A stretch of DNA of 64,000 nucleotides from Streptomyces violaceoruber (GCA_000720805.1 JODI01000005.1:62001-126000); one strand, 5' to 3'. Positions 17,117 through 26,889 are shown, numbered from the stretch's first letter. Notes: generated by a model not told the origin, from the letters alone. Numbers and translations: made by a program.

Positions 17117-18538
17117 GTGAGCGAACCAGCACGCGCCGGTGCCCGGCAGCAGGACGATGTGTCCGAGGTGTCGGGCGCCACGTCGGCATCGGCCACGGCG
17201 GCGTCCTTTACACAGCTGGGGCTGCCGGCCGAGCTTCTGCGGGCGCTCGACGAGCACGGTGTGACCGTGCCCTTCCCCGTCCAGGCGGCGACACTGCCGA
17301 ACGCGCTCGCGGGACGGGACGTCCTGGGCCGGGGCCGCACAGGATCCGGCAAGACGCTCGCCTTCGGCCTGGGGATGCTCGCCCGGACGGCCGGGCGGCG
17401 CGCGCAGCCCAAAGAGCCGCTGGCGCTCGTTCTGGTGCCCACCAGGGAGCTGGCGCAGCAGGTCGGTGAGGCGCTCACCCCGTACGCCGAGGCGCTGCGG
17501 CTGCGGCTCGCGACCGTGGTGGGCGGAGTGTCCATCGGACGGCAGGCCGCCGCGATGCGGGACGGCGCCGAGATCGTCGTCGCGACCCCCGGGCGACTGC
17601 ACGACCTCATCGAACGCAAGGCCTGCCGACTGGGACGGGTGCGCATCACGGTCCTCGACGAGGCCGACCAGATGTGCGACATGGGGTTCCTGCCGCAAGT
17701 CACCGAGATCCTGGACCAGGTGCGTCCCGACGGGCAGCGCATGTTGTTCTCCGCCACCCTCGACCGCGACGTCGACCAGCTGGTGCGGGGCTACCTGCGC
17801 GACCCCGCCGTCCACTCCGTGGACCCCTCGTCCAGCGCGGTCTCCTCGATCGAGCACCACGTCTTCGTCGTCCACGGCCCGGACCGGTACGCCGTGACCA
17901 CGGAGATCGCCGCCCGGGACGGCCGCGTCCTGCTGTTCCTGGACACCAAGCACGGCGTCGACCAGCTCACGCGGCACCTGAGGGCCAACGGCGTGGCCGC
18001 CGCCGCCCTGCACAGCGGGAAGTCCCAGCCGCAGCGCACGCGGACCCTGGCCCAGTTCAAGAACGGGCAGGTCACCTCACTGGTGGCGACGAACGTCGCC
18101 GCACGCGGCCTGCACGTCGACGACCTCGACCTCGTGGTCAACGTCGACCCGGCCACCGACCCGAAGGACTACCTCCACCGCGCGGGCCGCACGGCCCGGG
18201 CCGGCCGCTCCGGCACCGTCGTGACACTCGTCCTGTCGGGACAGCGTCGCGAGACGAGCCAGGTCATGGCGGACGCCGACGTCGCCCCCAAGGTCACCAA
18301 AGTGCGGTCCGGCGAGGCGGAGCTGAGCCGGATCACCGGCGCCAAAACCCCCTCCGGGAAGCCTCTCGACGGCGGGCCGGCCGTACCGCGCCCCAAGAAC
18401 CACAACGCCCCGTTCCGCGGCCTGGGCAGCACCAAGGACGCGAAGGGCGGCTCGGGTGGCAGGTCGTCCCGCAAGAGCGGTGAGGCCCGCGAGCTCGCGG
18501 AGGCCCGCAGGGCGGCCCGGGTGCGGCGCGGCGGCTGA
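17117..18538 (+). CDS. DEAD-box RNA helicase
   Basis: This 473-residue ATP-dependent RNA helicase has the motifs in order: Q-motif (F..LGLPAELLRAL...PFPVQAATLP), motif I GRGRTGSGKTLAFG, Ia VPTRELAQQ, Ib TPGRLHDL, II VLDEADQM, III FSATLD, IV VLLFLDTKHGVDQL, V TNVAARGLHVDDLDLVVN and VI HRAGRTARAG. A basic Gly/Ser/Lys-rich tail follows (GGSGGRSSRKSG), as in RhlE-type helicases. The GTG at 17117 has a strong GGAGGAAGG six bases upstream; an in-frame ATG at 17060 would add a doubtful lead. Likely roles are ribosome assembly and RNA unwinding in the cold. The possible hairpin over the ribosome site is listed separately. Confidence 0.93.
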   Translation: MSEPARAGARQQDDVSEVSGATSASATAASFTQLGLPAELLRALDEHGVTVPFPVQAATLPNALAGRDVLGRGRTGSGKTLAFGLGMLARTAGRRAQPKEPLALVLVPTRELAQQVGEALTPYAEALRLRLATVVGGVSIGRQAAAMRDGAEIVVATPGRLHDLIERKACRLGRVRITVLDEADQMCDMGFLPQVTEILDQVRPDGQRMLFSATLDRDVDQLVRGYLRDPAVHSVDPSSSAVSSIEHHVFVVHGPDRYAVTTEIAARDGRVLLFLDTKHGVDQLTRHLRANGVAAAALHSGKSQPQRTRTLAQFKNGQVTSLVATNVAARGLHVDDLDLVVNVDPATDPKDYLHRAGRTARAGRSGTVVTLVLSGQRRETSQVMADADVAPKVTKVRSGEAELSRITGAKTPSGKPLDGGPAVPRPKNHNAPFRGLGSTKDAKGGSGGRSSRKSGEARELAEARRAARVRRGG

Positions 18539-18670
18539 GCCCGCTTCCCGGACCGCCGGGCGGTGTGTTCCTCTGCATTGCTGGACGGATACCCGGGTCC
18601 GGAGATCGGCCGGGGTGCAGCGGACGGCGTCACGTACAGGTGACCGTGCGCAGGGGGAGACGTGCAGGCG

Positions 18671-18922
18671 ATGGAGAACGGCGCGGACCTGCCAGCTGCG
18701 GATCGGCGTCTCCGCCAGTACCTCACCGCCCACGGGTTCGCGTACATCGGCATCTGCACCGCCGGCCACTGCGCCGACGTTTTGCATCGACCAGTCACCC
18801 GCGGCCGACGCCGTTTCTGCTCGGTGACCTGTCAGAACCGGACAGGTGTGGTGGCGCTCCGCAGCCGTAGGGCGGTTGCCGCCGCCAGAGTCCGGCCCGG
18901 CGGCCGTATCAGGACCGCGTGA
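18671..18922 (+). CDS. Small CGNR-type zinc-finger protein
   Basis: This 83-residue protein has a C-terminal half reading CTAGHCADVLHRPVTRGRRR then FCSVTCQNRTGVVALRSRRA. It has the layout of the CGNR zinc finger (C-x4-C, basic linker, C-x3-C, then NR..VA..R), with CQNR in place of CGNR. Full-length family regulators carry an N-terminal domain of about 120 residues, which is absent here; only a short helix (DRRLRQYLTAHGFAYIGI) precedes the finger. GGGGGAG lies 11 bases before the ATG. An in-frame GTG at 18662 is the other possible start. It could be a genuine small DNA-binding protein or the end of a larger lost gene. Confidence 0.5.
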   Translation: MENGADLPAADRRLRQYLTAHGFAYIGICTAGHCADVLHRPVTRGRRRFCSVTCQNRTGVVALRSRRAVAAARVRPGGRIRTA

Positions 18923-19236
18923 GACAGCGGCGGCCGCTCAGCTCCTCGACACGGGCCAGGGTGTCGCTGCCGAGCAACTGCCCGGCCGTGACCGCCACGC
19001 CGGATCGCGGGACAGCTGTGGGCGGATCTTGCAGGCCATCAGGCAATCGGGACCGGAGTTGCGGGTCGGGGCGGCCCACGCGTGCGGGCGACGCCGGGCT
19101 CGCGGGTGGTCTGCCGACGGGACAGCCGACGCCGCGTGCGGGACGAACTGCGCACGGACTCGCACCCGGTGCCCGGACTTGTGGCCGTAGGCCACCTTCT
19201 TCAGCCGACTTCGCTCGGTTGCGATCGGGGCTACCG

Positions 19237-19347
19237 GGAGGCTGGGACAACGGGCATGTCGACATCGGCCAGCGCGACGAGCCGTGGATCGTTCTGGCCG
19301 ACCCCGAGGGCAACGAGTTCTGCGTGCTCCGCCCTCGGAGAAACTGA
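19237..19347 (+). pseudogene. VOC-family (glyoxalase-like) protein remnant
   Basis: The last 36 codons read HVDIGQRDEPWIVLADPEGN then EFCVLRPRRN before a TGA. This is the standard C-terminus of small VOC metalloenzyme-like proteins in actinomycetes (VDIGQ..VPWVVLADPEGNEFCVL). Upstream in the same frame the sequence stops resembling the family, and no alternate frame restores it, so the N-terminal 80-100 residues are lost or scrambled. It has no start of its own. Confidence 0.6.
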
Positions 19348-19407
19348 CAGGGCTGTCGTCTGTTCTCTTCCGAGCGACGCGGCCCGCACCCAGCCCGGCG
19401 GCACGGC

Positions 19408-19734
19408 TCATACCGCCAGCCGGTGCTCGCGCGGTTTTGTGGAGTACGGCAGATGGAAGCGGTGGAACTCACCGAGCACCGGGTCGTCCCCGACGTCGGC
19501 ACCGGTGTCCTCGGTCGCACGGCGCTCGAAACCACTGCTCTTGCTCGCGTCGCGGTGCCACTTCTCGGTGCGCTGCCACTGCGGGGGCACGCCGGGACCC
19601 CAGCGCAGGGCCGCGGCCTGGAACGGTATGCCGACCCCTTCGCGGTAGGCGCGGACCGCCGCCTCCGGACGGTCCAGCAGATCGACATCGTCACCCCGGC
19701 TACGTGCCCCGACAACCGTTTGGACCGCGATCAT
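19408..19734 (-). pseudogene. Sulfotransferase-family protein remnant (C-terminal part)
   Basis: The minus strand reads DRPEAAVRAYREGVGIPFQA, then ALRWGPGVPPQWQRTEKWHR and DASKSSGFERR. It ends VLGEFHRFHLPYSTKPREHR before its stop. This resembles the C-terminal third of actinomycete sulfotransferase-like proteins (G-PF-A-L-W-PG, W-RT--WH-D-S-S-GF). The P-loop-like PAPS-binding N-terminus is absent, and the first 20 codons of the open frame do not fit the family. It is a truncated gene with no clear start. Confidence 0.5.
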
Positions 19735-19797
19735 CCGAACAGTTGGCCGAGGCCGCCAGGGGTTCCGCAGCTCTCGCGGCCTCGTCCTCGTCCTCGG

Positions 19798-20397
19798 TCA
19801 GGCGACGTCGACCAGCCTTATGAAGCGCGTCCAGTCCCAGTTCGGCCCCGGATCGGTGTGGTCCGAGCCCGGTACCTCGTAGTGCCCGATGATGTGCGCC
19901 CGGTCCTTGGGGATGCCGTACTCTCCGCAGATCGCGGCCGTGAGTTTCGCCGACTGCTCGTACAGCGCGTCGGTGAAGTAAGCGGGCCGGTCCACCCAGC
20001 CCTCGTGCTCGATGCCGATGCTGCGGGTGTTGTAGTCCCAGTTCCCCGCGTGCCAGGCGACGTCGGCCTCGCGGACGCACTGCGCGATGTGCCCGTCGGC
20101 CGATCGGACGAGGTAGTGCGCGGACACCTGCTTCTGCGGGTTGGTGAAGATGGCCAGCGTGTCGTCGTACGTCTCCTCGGTGACATGGATGACGACGTAG
20201 TCGACGGGATAGGAGTCGGGGCGGTCGGACGCCGTGTAGTTGGAGGTGACGGCCGGCCGCCATTCGACCGGGGGATAGTCGACGGCCCGGGCCTGCGCCC
20301 GGGCGAGTGCCTGGGGCAGCAAGGTGGACGGTACGGCGGCGAGGACGGCGCCCTGCAACAGCCGTCGTCTGCTGGGATGGGCTCTTGCCCGTTCCAT
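19798..20397 (-). CDS. Tat-exported N-acetylmuramoyl-L-alanine amidase
   Basis: This 199-residue cell-wall amidase is of the Amidase_2 (PGRP-like) fold. The N-terminus SRRRLLQGAVLAAVPSTLLP is a twin-arginine-type signal. Zinc ligands are likely the His of YVVIHVTE, the His of HIIGHYEVPG and the His of SDHTDPGPNW. Other family marks are VSAHYLVRSADGHIAQCVRE and NTRSIGIEHEGWVDRP. It would cleave the lactyl-amide bond between MurNAc and the stem peptide outside the cell. The acetamidase gene lies 70 bases upstream on the same strand. The unusually G-rich spacer between them makes co-transcription uncertain. Confidence 0.9.
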   Translation of the reverse strand: MERARAHPSRRRLLQGAVLAAVPSTLLPQALARAQARAVDYPPVEWRPAVTSNYTASDRPDSYPVDYVVIHVTEETYDDTLAIFTNPQKQVSAHYLVRSADGHIAQCVREADVAWHAGNWDYNTRSIGIEHEGWVDRPAYFTDALYEQSAKLTAAICGEYGIPKDRAHIIGHYEVPGSDHTDPGPNWDWTRFIRLVDVA

Positions 20398-20467
20398 GGG
20401 GGAGTGCCTTTCGATGGTGGGGGGGTTTCGCCGTGGGGGTGGGGTTCGGCCGTGGGCGAGGCGGCGC

Positions 20468-21496
20468 TCAGCCTCGTAGCGTCGCCGCTGTCTCCCGAAG
20501 CCGGGCGTGCATGCCTCGGTGAGTCTCGCGCTCGGGCAGCCATTCCTTGCGGATCTTGGCCACGCAGGTGTAGTTGGTGTCGCACACGTTGGCCAACGGA
20601 GACTCCACGACCTGCGTCGCGAACTGGTATGCGTCCAGCTCGCTGAACCCGTAGTCGCGTGTCAGCCACCGCACCAGGTCGAGCTGCGATATCCGGAACG
20701 CGTCCTCCAACGGGCGTGCCGAACCCGTCGAGATGATGTGCGTGTCCGACTCGATGCGCGGCCAGGGAGTGGCGAGCCCCTTGAGCAGCTCGACGATCAC
20801 CACGGTGTTCATCGCACACTCGACGGCCACGCCACAGGTCTCTCCCTCGCCCTGCCGGGCGTGCCCGTCACCCAGGCTGAGGAGGGCACCCTCCACGTTC
20901 ACCCCGAGATAGCAGGTCACCCCGGCCCGCATCTCGGGTGTGTCCATGTTCCCGCCGTGCGCGTCGGGCACCAGCGCCGAACGTACCTCCAGGTTGGCGG
21001 GAGCCACGCCCACCGTGCCGTGCATGGGGTCCATCGGCAGCTCCACCTCGATGTCGCTGTCGTGGGCGCGGAACAACGCGGTGCGGCGGGCCCGGTCGAG
21101 CTGCCAGATCCAGACGGTCTCGGGGAGCGGGGGCTGCAGCGTGGCCGTGGTGTGCGTGGAGGTGAGGGCGCCGAACAGCGGGACCGTGGTGGACGCGGCC
21201 CAGTCCCGGGCCGGTTCGATCGACACGAAGTGCACGGCGAGCGTGTCGCCGGGCTCCGCGCCCTCCACGTGGAAGGGACCGGTCTGAGGGTTCAGGAACG
21301 GGAACTGGCACACCTCGGACACCAGGTCCTTCTCGGACCGCACCCGTCCGGCGAAGCAGTCCTCCGTGTACAGGTCGAGGACCGTGCCGGGGGCGATCCG
21401 TGCCACGGGAGGCGCGCCGCCGAACGTCCAGGCGTACTGGTCAGGTTCGGGGCGCACAGTCAGGATCCGGGGGTCGCGGGGGCGGGGGTCGTTCAT
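20468..21496 (-). CDS. Acetamidase/formamidase-family protein
   Basis: This 342-residue protein is of the FmdA/AmdA family, which hydrolyses small amides to ammonia and the acid. Family marks are APGTVLDLYTEDCFAGRV near residue 35, EGAEPGDTLAVHFVSIEP with VPLFGALT after it, the central MHGTVGVAPAN, GGNMDTPEMRAGVTCYLGVN, and LLSLGDGHARQGEGE. The C-terminal region ends with YTCVAKIRKEWLPERETHRG. The true substrate could be formamide, acetamide or another short amide. No urea or amide transporter lies nearby. No strong ribosome site is visible. Confidence 0.92.
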   Translation of the reverse strand: MNDPRPRDPRILTVRPEPDQYAWTFGGAPPVARIAPGTVLDLYTEDCFAGRVRSEKDLVSEVCQFPFLNPQTGPFHVEGAEPGDTLAVHFVSIEPARDWAASTTVPLFGALTSTHTTATLQPPLPETVWIWQLDRARRTALFRAHDSDIEVELPMDPMHGTVGVAPANLEVRSALVPDAHGGNMDTPEMRAGVTCYLGVNVEGALLSLGDGHARQGEGETCGVAVECAMNTVVIVELLKGLATPWPRIESDTHIISTGSARPLEDAFRISQLDLVRWLTRDYGFSELDAYQFATQVVESPLANVCDTNYTCVAKIRKEWLPERETHRGMHARLRETAATLRG

Positions 21497-21770
21497 AGCT
21501 GCACGGCTCCGTTCTGCTCAAGGCCGGTGGACGGCGGTCGGTCGAGGTGAACGCGGGCGTGGAGGGCGGCGGGCGGTCTCGGCTCTGTTCCCGGGACGTC
21601 GCCGCACACCCGCCGCTCACGAGGGCTGCGCCTCGCGTGGATCACGGTACGGCGCCGGCGGGGTGCGCAGTAGGGAGCCATGCGCTTCGGTGGACGGCGG
21701 CCCGATTGTGGATAACTCACTCGCCTGGACGAGTGAAAGCCCCCGGGGCGAGGTGCTTGGGAGTTGGGTT
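21497..21770. other. Upstream region of the acetamidase gene
   Basis: This spacer probably holds the promoter of the minus-strand acetamidase gene. A perfect inverted repeat, CACTCG-cctgga-CGAGTG, lies at 21718-21735 and could be an operator or small hairpin. TGTGGATAA at 21707-21715 resembles a single DnaA box. No gene was found. Confidence 0.35.
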
Positions 21771-21833
21771 TGCCCCGTGCCCCGTGCCCTGTGCCCTGTG
21801 CCCTGTGCCCCGTGCCCCGTGCCCCGTGCCCCG
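21771..21833. repeat. Nine tandem copies of a 7-bp unit (TGCCCYG)
   Basis: Nine head-to-tail heptamers cover 63 bases: two TGCCCCG, three TGCCCTG, then four TGCCCCG. The sharing of variants between neighbouring copies suggests growth by slippage. As the unit is not a multiple of three in a non-coding spacer, it has no protein meaning. The number of copies is expected to vary between strains. Confidence 0.9.
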
Positions 21834-21863
21834 GGCCCGTTCGCGGCCTGGGTTCCGGCCGTT

Positions 21864-22117
21864 CCTCTCGGGGTTCCGGCCCGTCCTGATCGGAGGTCGG
21901 CCCCTTTCGTTCATGGTGCGGTCGGCTCCTGTCCGGTGGTCAGCCCCGCTTCCGTTCACGGTGAGGCCGGCTCCTGGCCGGTGTCAGCCCCGCTTCTGCT
22001 CACGGTGCGGACGACGCCTGACCGGAGGTCAGGCCCGCTCCCGTTCGCGGTGAGGCGCGCTCCTGTGAGCGGTCGGGCCGCTTGCGGCTCGAGGTCAAGG
22101 CCCGCTCCTGTTCGTGC
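21864..22117. repeat. Degenerate tandem repeat of about 45 bp
   Basis: Copies starting near 21909, 21954, 21998 and 22043 share a pattern of GTTCACGGTGAGG, then GGCTCCTG, CCGG, GGTCAG and GCCCCGCTTCC. Copies are 44-45 bases long and roughly 70-80% alike by eye. A more worn copy precedes them at about 21864, and partial copies follow to the ROK gene stop at 22118. No conserved reading frame passes through, so this looks like an intergenic satellite-type array at the 3' end of the repressor gene. Confidence 0.7.
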
Positions 22118-23335
22118 TCAGGCCCGTTCGACCCGTTCCGCCACGGACGCCGGATCGTCGAGCACAGCCCGGACCACCGAGTGCGCGGCCCCCAGCAACG
22201 GCCCCTCGGAGCCCAGCAGGGACACGGACACCGGACAGGCGGGCCCCGCCGTGCGCCGGGCCAACTCGTCACGGAGGGACGGCAGCAACCAGGGCGCGAG
22301 GCCCGCGAGCGCGCCGCCGAGTACGACGGCCTGCGGGTCCAGCAGATTGACCGCGCCGGTCAGTGCGATCCCGAGCGCCTCTCCCGCGCCGCGCAGGGCC
22401 TGCCGTACGTTCTCGTCGCCGTCCGTGGCCCGCCGCGCGAGCAACCCGACCCGGTCCTCGCCCGGCTCCAGACCGGCCGCCCGCAGCACGGCTTCCTCAC
22501 CGGCGTACTGCTCCAGACATCCGCGCCCGCCGCACGGGCAGCCAGGCCCGTCCGGGTGGACCGGCACATGACCGAGCTCGCCCGCGAAACCACGGGTCCC
22601 GCGCAGGAGTCGCCCGTCCACCACGACCGCCGCGCCGATGCCGATCTCCGCGGACACGTGCAGGAAGTCGCGAGGGGTGCCCTCGCCGAGCCAGAGCTCG
22701 GCGAGGGCACCGAAGTTGGCCTCGTTGCCCACGGTCGCGGTGAACTCGGCGGGCAGCAGGGCGCCGAGATCCGTGTCGTGCCAGTCGAGGTTCGGGGCGC
22801 GTACGACGGTCCGGGCGTCGCGCGCCACCAGCCCGGGCACCGCCACGGCCAGCCCCGCCGGCCACAGCCCCTCGCTCTCCGCCTCGGCGACGACCTGGCG
22901 CACCAGTCCGGTGAGCTCCACGATCACCGGTTCGCAGGAGCGGCCCCGGTTCGTGCCGTACCGCACGGCCCTGGACCGCACCTGCCCGCGCAGATCGACC
23001 GCGCACACCGCCAGATGGTCGACACCGATCTCGGCGCCGATCCCCGCGGGTCCGTGGCCGCTGACGGCGAGCGCCGATCCGGGTCTGCCCACCCGGCCGG
23101 GCCGCTCGGGGCCCAGTTCCTCCAGCAGTCCCGAGCGGATCAGCTCGTCGACGAGGCTCGACACCGCGGCACGGGTGAGGCCGATGTGCGAGGCGACGCC
23201 GGCCCGGGACAGCGGTCCCTCGGCGCTGACGGCGTGCATCACCCGGGCCAGGTTGCGGCGGCGCATGCCCTGCTGGGTGTCGGGCAGCGCCCGGCCGGGG
23301 CCGGATGGGTGAGGCTCATGCAGCGGTGCGGTCAT
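22118..23335 (-). CDS. ROK-family transcriptional repressor (XylR-like)
   Basis: This 405-residue regulator has an N-terminal winged helix (RRNLARVMHAVSAEGPLSRA then IGLTRAAVSSLVDELIRSG) and a ROK sugar-kinase-like domain. Marks of the latter are VGRPGSALAVSG, GIGAAVVVDGRLLRGTRGFA, ELGHVPV and the zinc-binding GCPCGGRGCLEQYAG. It lies downstream of xylB on the same strand and the unit is divergent from xylA, the classic layout of a xylose repressor, so xylose is the probable inducer. An ATG at 23266 (MRRRNLARV) is the other possible start; the ATG at 23335 has the better purine-rich lead. Confidence 0.9.
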   Translation of the reverse strand: MTAPLHEPHPSGPGRALPDTQQGMRRRNLARVMHAVSAEGPLSRAGVASHIGLTRAAVSSLVDELIRSGLLEELGPERPGRVGRPGSALAVSGHGPAGIGAEIGVDHLAVCAVDLRGQVRSRAVRYGTNRGRSCEPVIVELTGLVRQVVAEAESEGLWPAGLAVAVPGLVARDARTVVRAPNLDWHDTDLGALLPAEFTATVGNEANFGALAELWLGEGTPRDFLHVSAEIGIGAAVVVDGRLLRGTRGFAGELGHVPVHPDGPGCPCGGRGCLEQYAGEEAVLRAAGLEPGEDRVGLLARRATDGDENVRQALRGAGEALGIALTGAVNLLDPQAVVLGGALAGLAPWLLPSLRDELARRTAGPACPVSVSLLGSEGPLLGAAHSVVRAVLDDPASVAERVERA

Positions 23336-23399
23336 GCCTCCGTCCGTCCTCGGTCGGTGTCCGGTGATCGGTCCACGGGCGTGCCGCGCGGGGTGTCCG

Positions 23400-24845
23400 T
23401 CAGCTCGGGTCCGTCCCTCGCTCCAGCAGCGGGGCCGCGTCGGAGAGTACCCCGGAGATCCTTTCCAGCGCCGCCTGGTCCCGCTCCACGGCGTCGAGCA
23501 CGGGCCCGGTGGCCGTGTTCCAGCGCCGGGCGACCGCGGCCGGGTCCTCGCCGGTCAGCAGGCCGGCCGCCTGGGCCGCCGCGCCGAGCGCCACCAGTTC
23601 CTTGGCCTCGGGCACCTGGACGGGGCGCCCGGACAGCCGACGCACGGTCTGCTGCCATGCCGTGCCCCGGGCGCCGCCGCCGATCAGGAGCAGCGGGGTC
23701 GAGCGGTCGGCGTCCTCGTCGAGGACCAGGTCGAGCGCGCCGAGCAGTGCGTGGACGGCGCCGTCGTACGCGGCCTGCAGCAGCTGGCCGCCGGTGGTGT
23801 CGTGGCGCAGCCCGTGCAGCAGGCCCGAGGCGTTCGGCAGGTTCGGGGTGCGCTCGCCGTCCAGGTAGGGGAGCAGGGTGACGTCGGAGGTGGGTTCCAC
23901 GGCCTCGCGGTCGAGGCCCACGAGGGTGGCGATGCGGTCGACGGCGAGTGTGCAGTTCAGAGTGCATGCCAGTGGCAGCCAGTCGCCGTGCGCGTCGGCG
24001 AAGCCCGCCACCGTGCCGGTCGGGTCGGTGGGGCGCCGCTTCGACACCGCGTAGACCGTGCCCGAGGTACCGAGGCTCATCACCGCGGTGCCGGGACGCA
24101 GGCCCAGGCCGAGCGCGGCGGCGGCGTTGTCGCCGGTACCGGGGGCGACCAGGGTTCCCTTGGCGAACGGCAGGTCATGGCTGTCGCGCACGGTCCCGGC
24201 CACCTCGCCCGGGCGGACCACGCGGGGCAGCAGCGCCGGGTCGAGCCCCACGTGGGCGAGGATCTCGGTGTCGTACGACTCCGTCGCCGATGCCCACCAG
24301 CCGGTCCCGGAGACGTCGCCCCGGTCGGTGGTGCCCTGGCCGGTGAGCCGCTCGGTGAGGTAGTCGTGGGGCAGCCGTACGGCCTTCACGGTGCGCAGGG
24401 CCTCCGGCTCGTTCTCGGCCAGCCACGCCCACTTGGTGACGGTGAACGACGCGGCCGGGACGGATCCGGTGCGTTCGGCCCAGAACTTCGCGCCGCCCAG
24501 TTCCTCGGTGAGCCGACGGGCCTGTGGCGCCGAGCGAACGTCGTTCCACAGCAGGGCCGGACGCACCGGCTCGCCCTGCGCGTCGAGTGTGACCAGGCCG
24601 TGCTGCTGCCCGCCGATCGAGACCGCGGCCGCCTCGCGCGCCGCGTCCCCGCACTGGCGCAGGGCTTCGCACAGGGCGTCCCACCACTGGCGCGGGTCGC
24701 TCTCGCGGCCGGCCCCGGAGGTCACGGTGTGCGGTGCCTGCCCGCTCGCCACCACCCGACCGGTCGACGCGTCGACGACCAGGGCCTTGGTGGACTGTGT
24801 GGACGTGTCCACACCGACGACGAGCGGACCCTCGGCTGCTGACAT
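23400..24845 (-). CDS. xylB: Xylulokinase
   Basis: This 481-residue FGGY-family kinase converts D-xylulose to xylulose 5-phosphate. The N-terminal phosphate loop is VVGVDTSTQSTKALVVDAST. Other marks are ISIGGQQHGLVTLDAQGEPV-like wording near residue 75, WNDVRS, the catalytic-Asp region RGDVSGTGWW, GTGDNAAAALGLGLRPGTAV, LGTSGTVYAVS and LLLIGGGARGTAWQQTVRRL. AGGAGAG precedes the ATG at 24845. It is divergent from xylA with 116 bases between the starts, and the ROK repressor follows 64 bases downstream. Together these form a complete xylose to xylulose-5-phosphate route. Confidence 0.95.
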   Translation of the reverse strand: MSAAEGPLVVGVDTSTQSTKALVVDASTGRVVASGQAPHTVTSGAGRESDPRQWWDALCEALRQCGDAAREAAAVSIGGQQHGLVTLDAQGEPVRPALLWNDVRSAPQARRLTEELGGAKFWAERTGSVPAASFTVTKWAWLAENEPEALRTVKAVRLPHDYLTERLTGQGTTDRGDVSGTGWWASATESYDTEILAHVGLDPALLPRVVRPGEVAGTVRDSHDLPFAKGTLVAPGTGDNAAAALGLGLRPGTAVMSLGTSGTVYAVSKRRPTDPTGTVAGFADAHGDWLPLACTLNCTLAVDRIATLVGLDREAVEPTSDVTLLPYLDGERTPNLPNASGLLHGLRHDTTGGQLLQAAYDGAVHALLGALDLVLDEDADRSTPLLLIGGGARGTAWQQTVRRLSGRPVQVPEAKELVALGAAAQAAGLLTGEDPAAVARRWNTATGPVLDAVERDQAALERISGVLSDAAPLLERGTDPS

Positions 24846-26128
<1,283 letters not shown>

Positions 26129-26290
26129 ACGCATGCACGCACGCGTGCACTCGTTCGACAAGTGACCTTCGAGGCGCCTGTGGGGCGCCCCGCACGGAAT
26201 GTTCCGGAATCATGCGGTCCCTGGCATGAGCCCGTACCAACTTCCGTGCAGGGGTCGCGACATGACCGGCTCCGGGTGACTCTGGACGGT

Positions 26291-26800
26291 ATGGGCATGC
26301 CGCCGGTACCTCCTCAGCCGCCCGGACGACCGGATGACACCCCGCCGCAGGGCGGCGGTTTCGGACCACCGCCCGGACCACCTCCTGGGCCACCGCCCGG
26401 ACCACCTCCCGGAACACCCCCTCAGGTGTACGGCCACGACGGGCCGCCTCCGTACGGCGGCCCGTATCCGACTCAGCCGATGAGCCCGACCGGTGATCGG
26501 GGCGGTCCGAAAAGGCGCCGCAGCCCGCTCTACATCCTGCTGGCCGTGCTCGTGGTGGCCGTGGCCGTGGCCGTGGTCGCCCTCATGGCGGCGGATGGCG
26601 ACGGCTCGCCGGACAAGAAACCGCCGCCCGAGAGCAGCGCCGGCACGAGCCGTTCCCCCGCACCCTCCTTCAGCCTGCCGACCGAGGTGCCCAGCGACCT
26701 GCCGTCGAGGTTCCCGACCGAGTTGCCGAGCGGCTTTCCGAGCGACCTTCCGAGTGGCCTCGAATCGCTGATCCCGTCACTGGCCGACCAACTTCCCTAG
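26291..26800 (+). CDS. Proline-rich single-pass membrane protein
   Basis: This 169-residue protein starts with a cytoplasmic proline/glycine-rich stretch (residues 1-75, repeated PPGPPPG units). A basic stop (GGPKRRRSP) and one membrane helix (LYILLAVLVVAVAVAVVALM) follow. Outside, a Pro/Ser-rich tail contains four imperfect repeats of the type SDLPS/TELPS (VPSDLPSRFPTELPSGFPSD and so on). Tail and lead are low-complexity, so no family can be assigned. The ATG at 26291 was chosen because it begins the proline-rich lead; the open frame runs back to 26162 with no ribosome site. It faces the SWIM gene at its 3' end. Confidence 0.7.
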   Translation: MGMPPVPPQPPGRPDDTPPQGGGFGPPPGPPPGPPPGPPPGTPPQVYGHDGPPPYGGPYPTQPMSPTGDRGGPKRRRSPLYILLAVLVVAVAVAVVALMAADGDGSPDKKPPPESSAGTSRSPAPSFSLPTEVPSDLPSRFPTELPSGFPSDLPSGLESLIPSLADQLP

Positions 26801-26889
26801 TCGGCGGGGCCCCTGACATCAGGTGCCGTGCGGTAGCCGCCCGTACGTCCGTCCTGCCGCAACCGAGGATCAACTTCGGCGGGCCGCTC

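Larger units (their letters stand above)
18923..19797. other. Gene graveyard: no intact gene, at least two remnants
   Basis: These 875 bases hold no intact reading frame that I can support. Two recognisable C-terminal fragments are present: a VOC-family piece on the plus strand (19237-19347) and a sulfotransferase piece on the minus strand (19408-19734). Between 18923 and 19236 the frames contain only short unassigned stretches. Confidence 0.6.

Noticed and set aside
21707..21715. DnaA-box-like TGTGGATAA (and TTATCCACA at 41486-41494)
   Set aside because: Each is a single copy far from dnaA/dnaN-type genes, so neither supports an origin of replication.
21771..21833. CRISPR array
   Set aside because: Units of 7 bp are directly joined with no spacers, so this is a simple tandem repeat.
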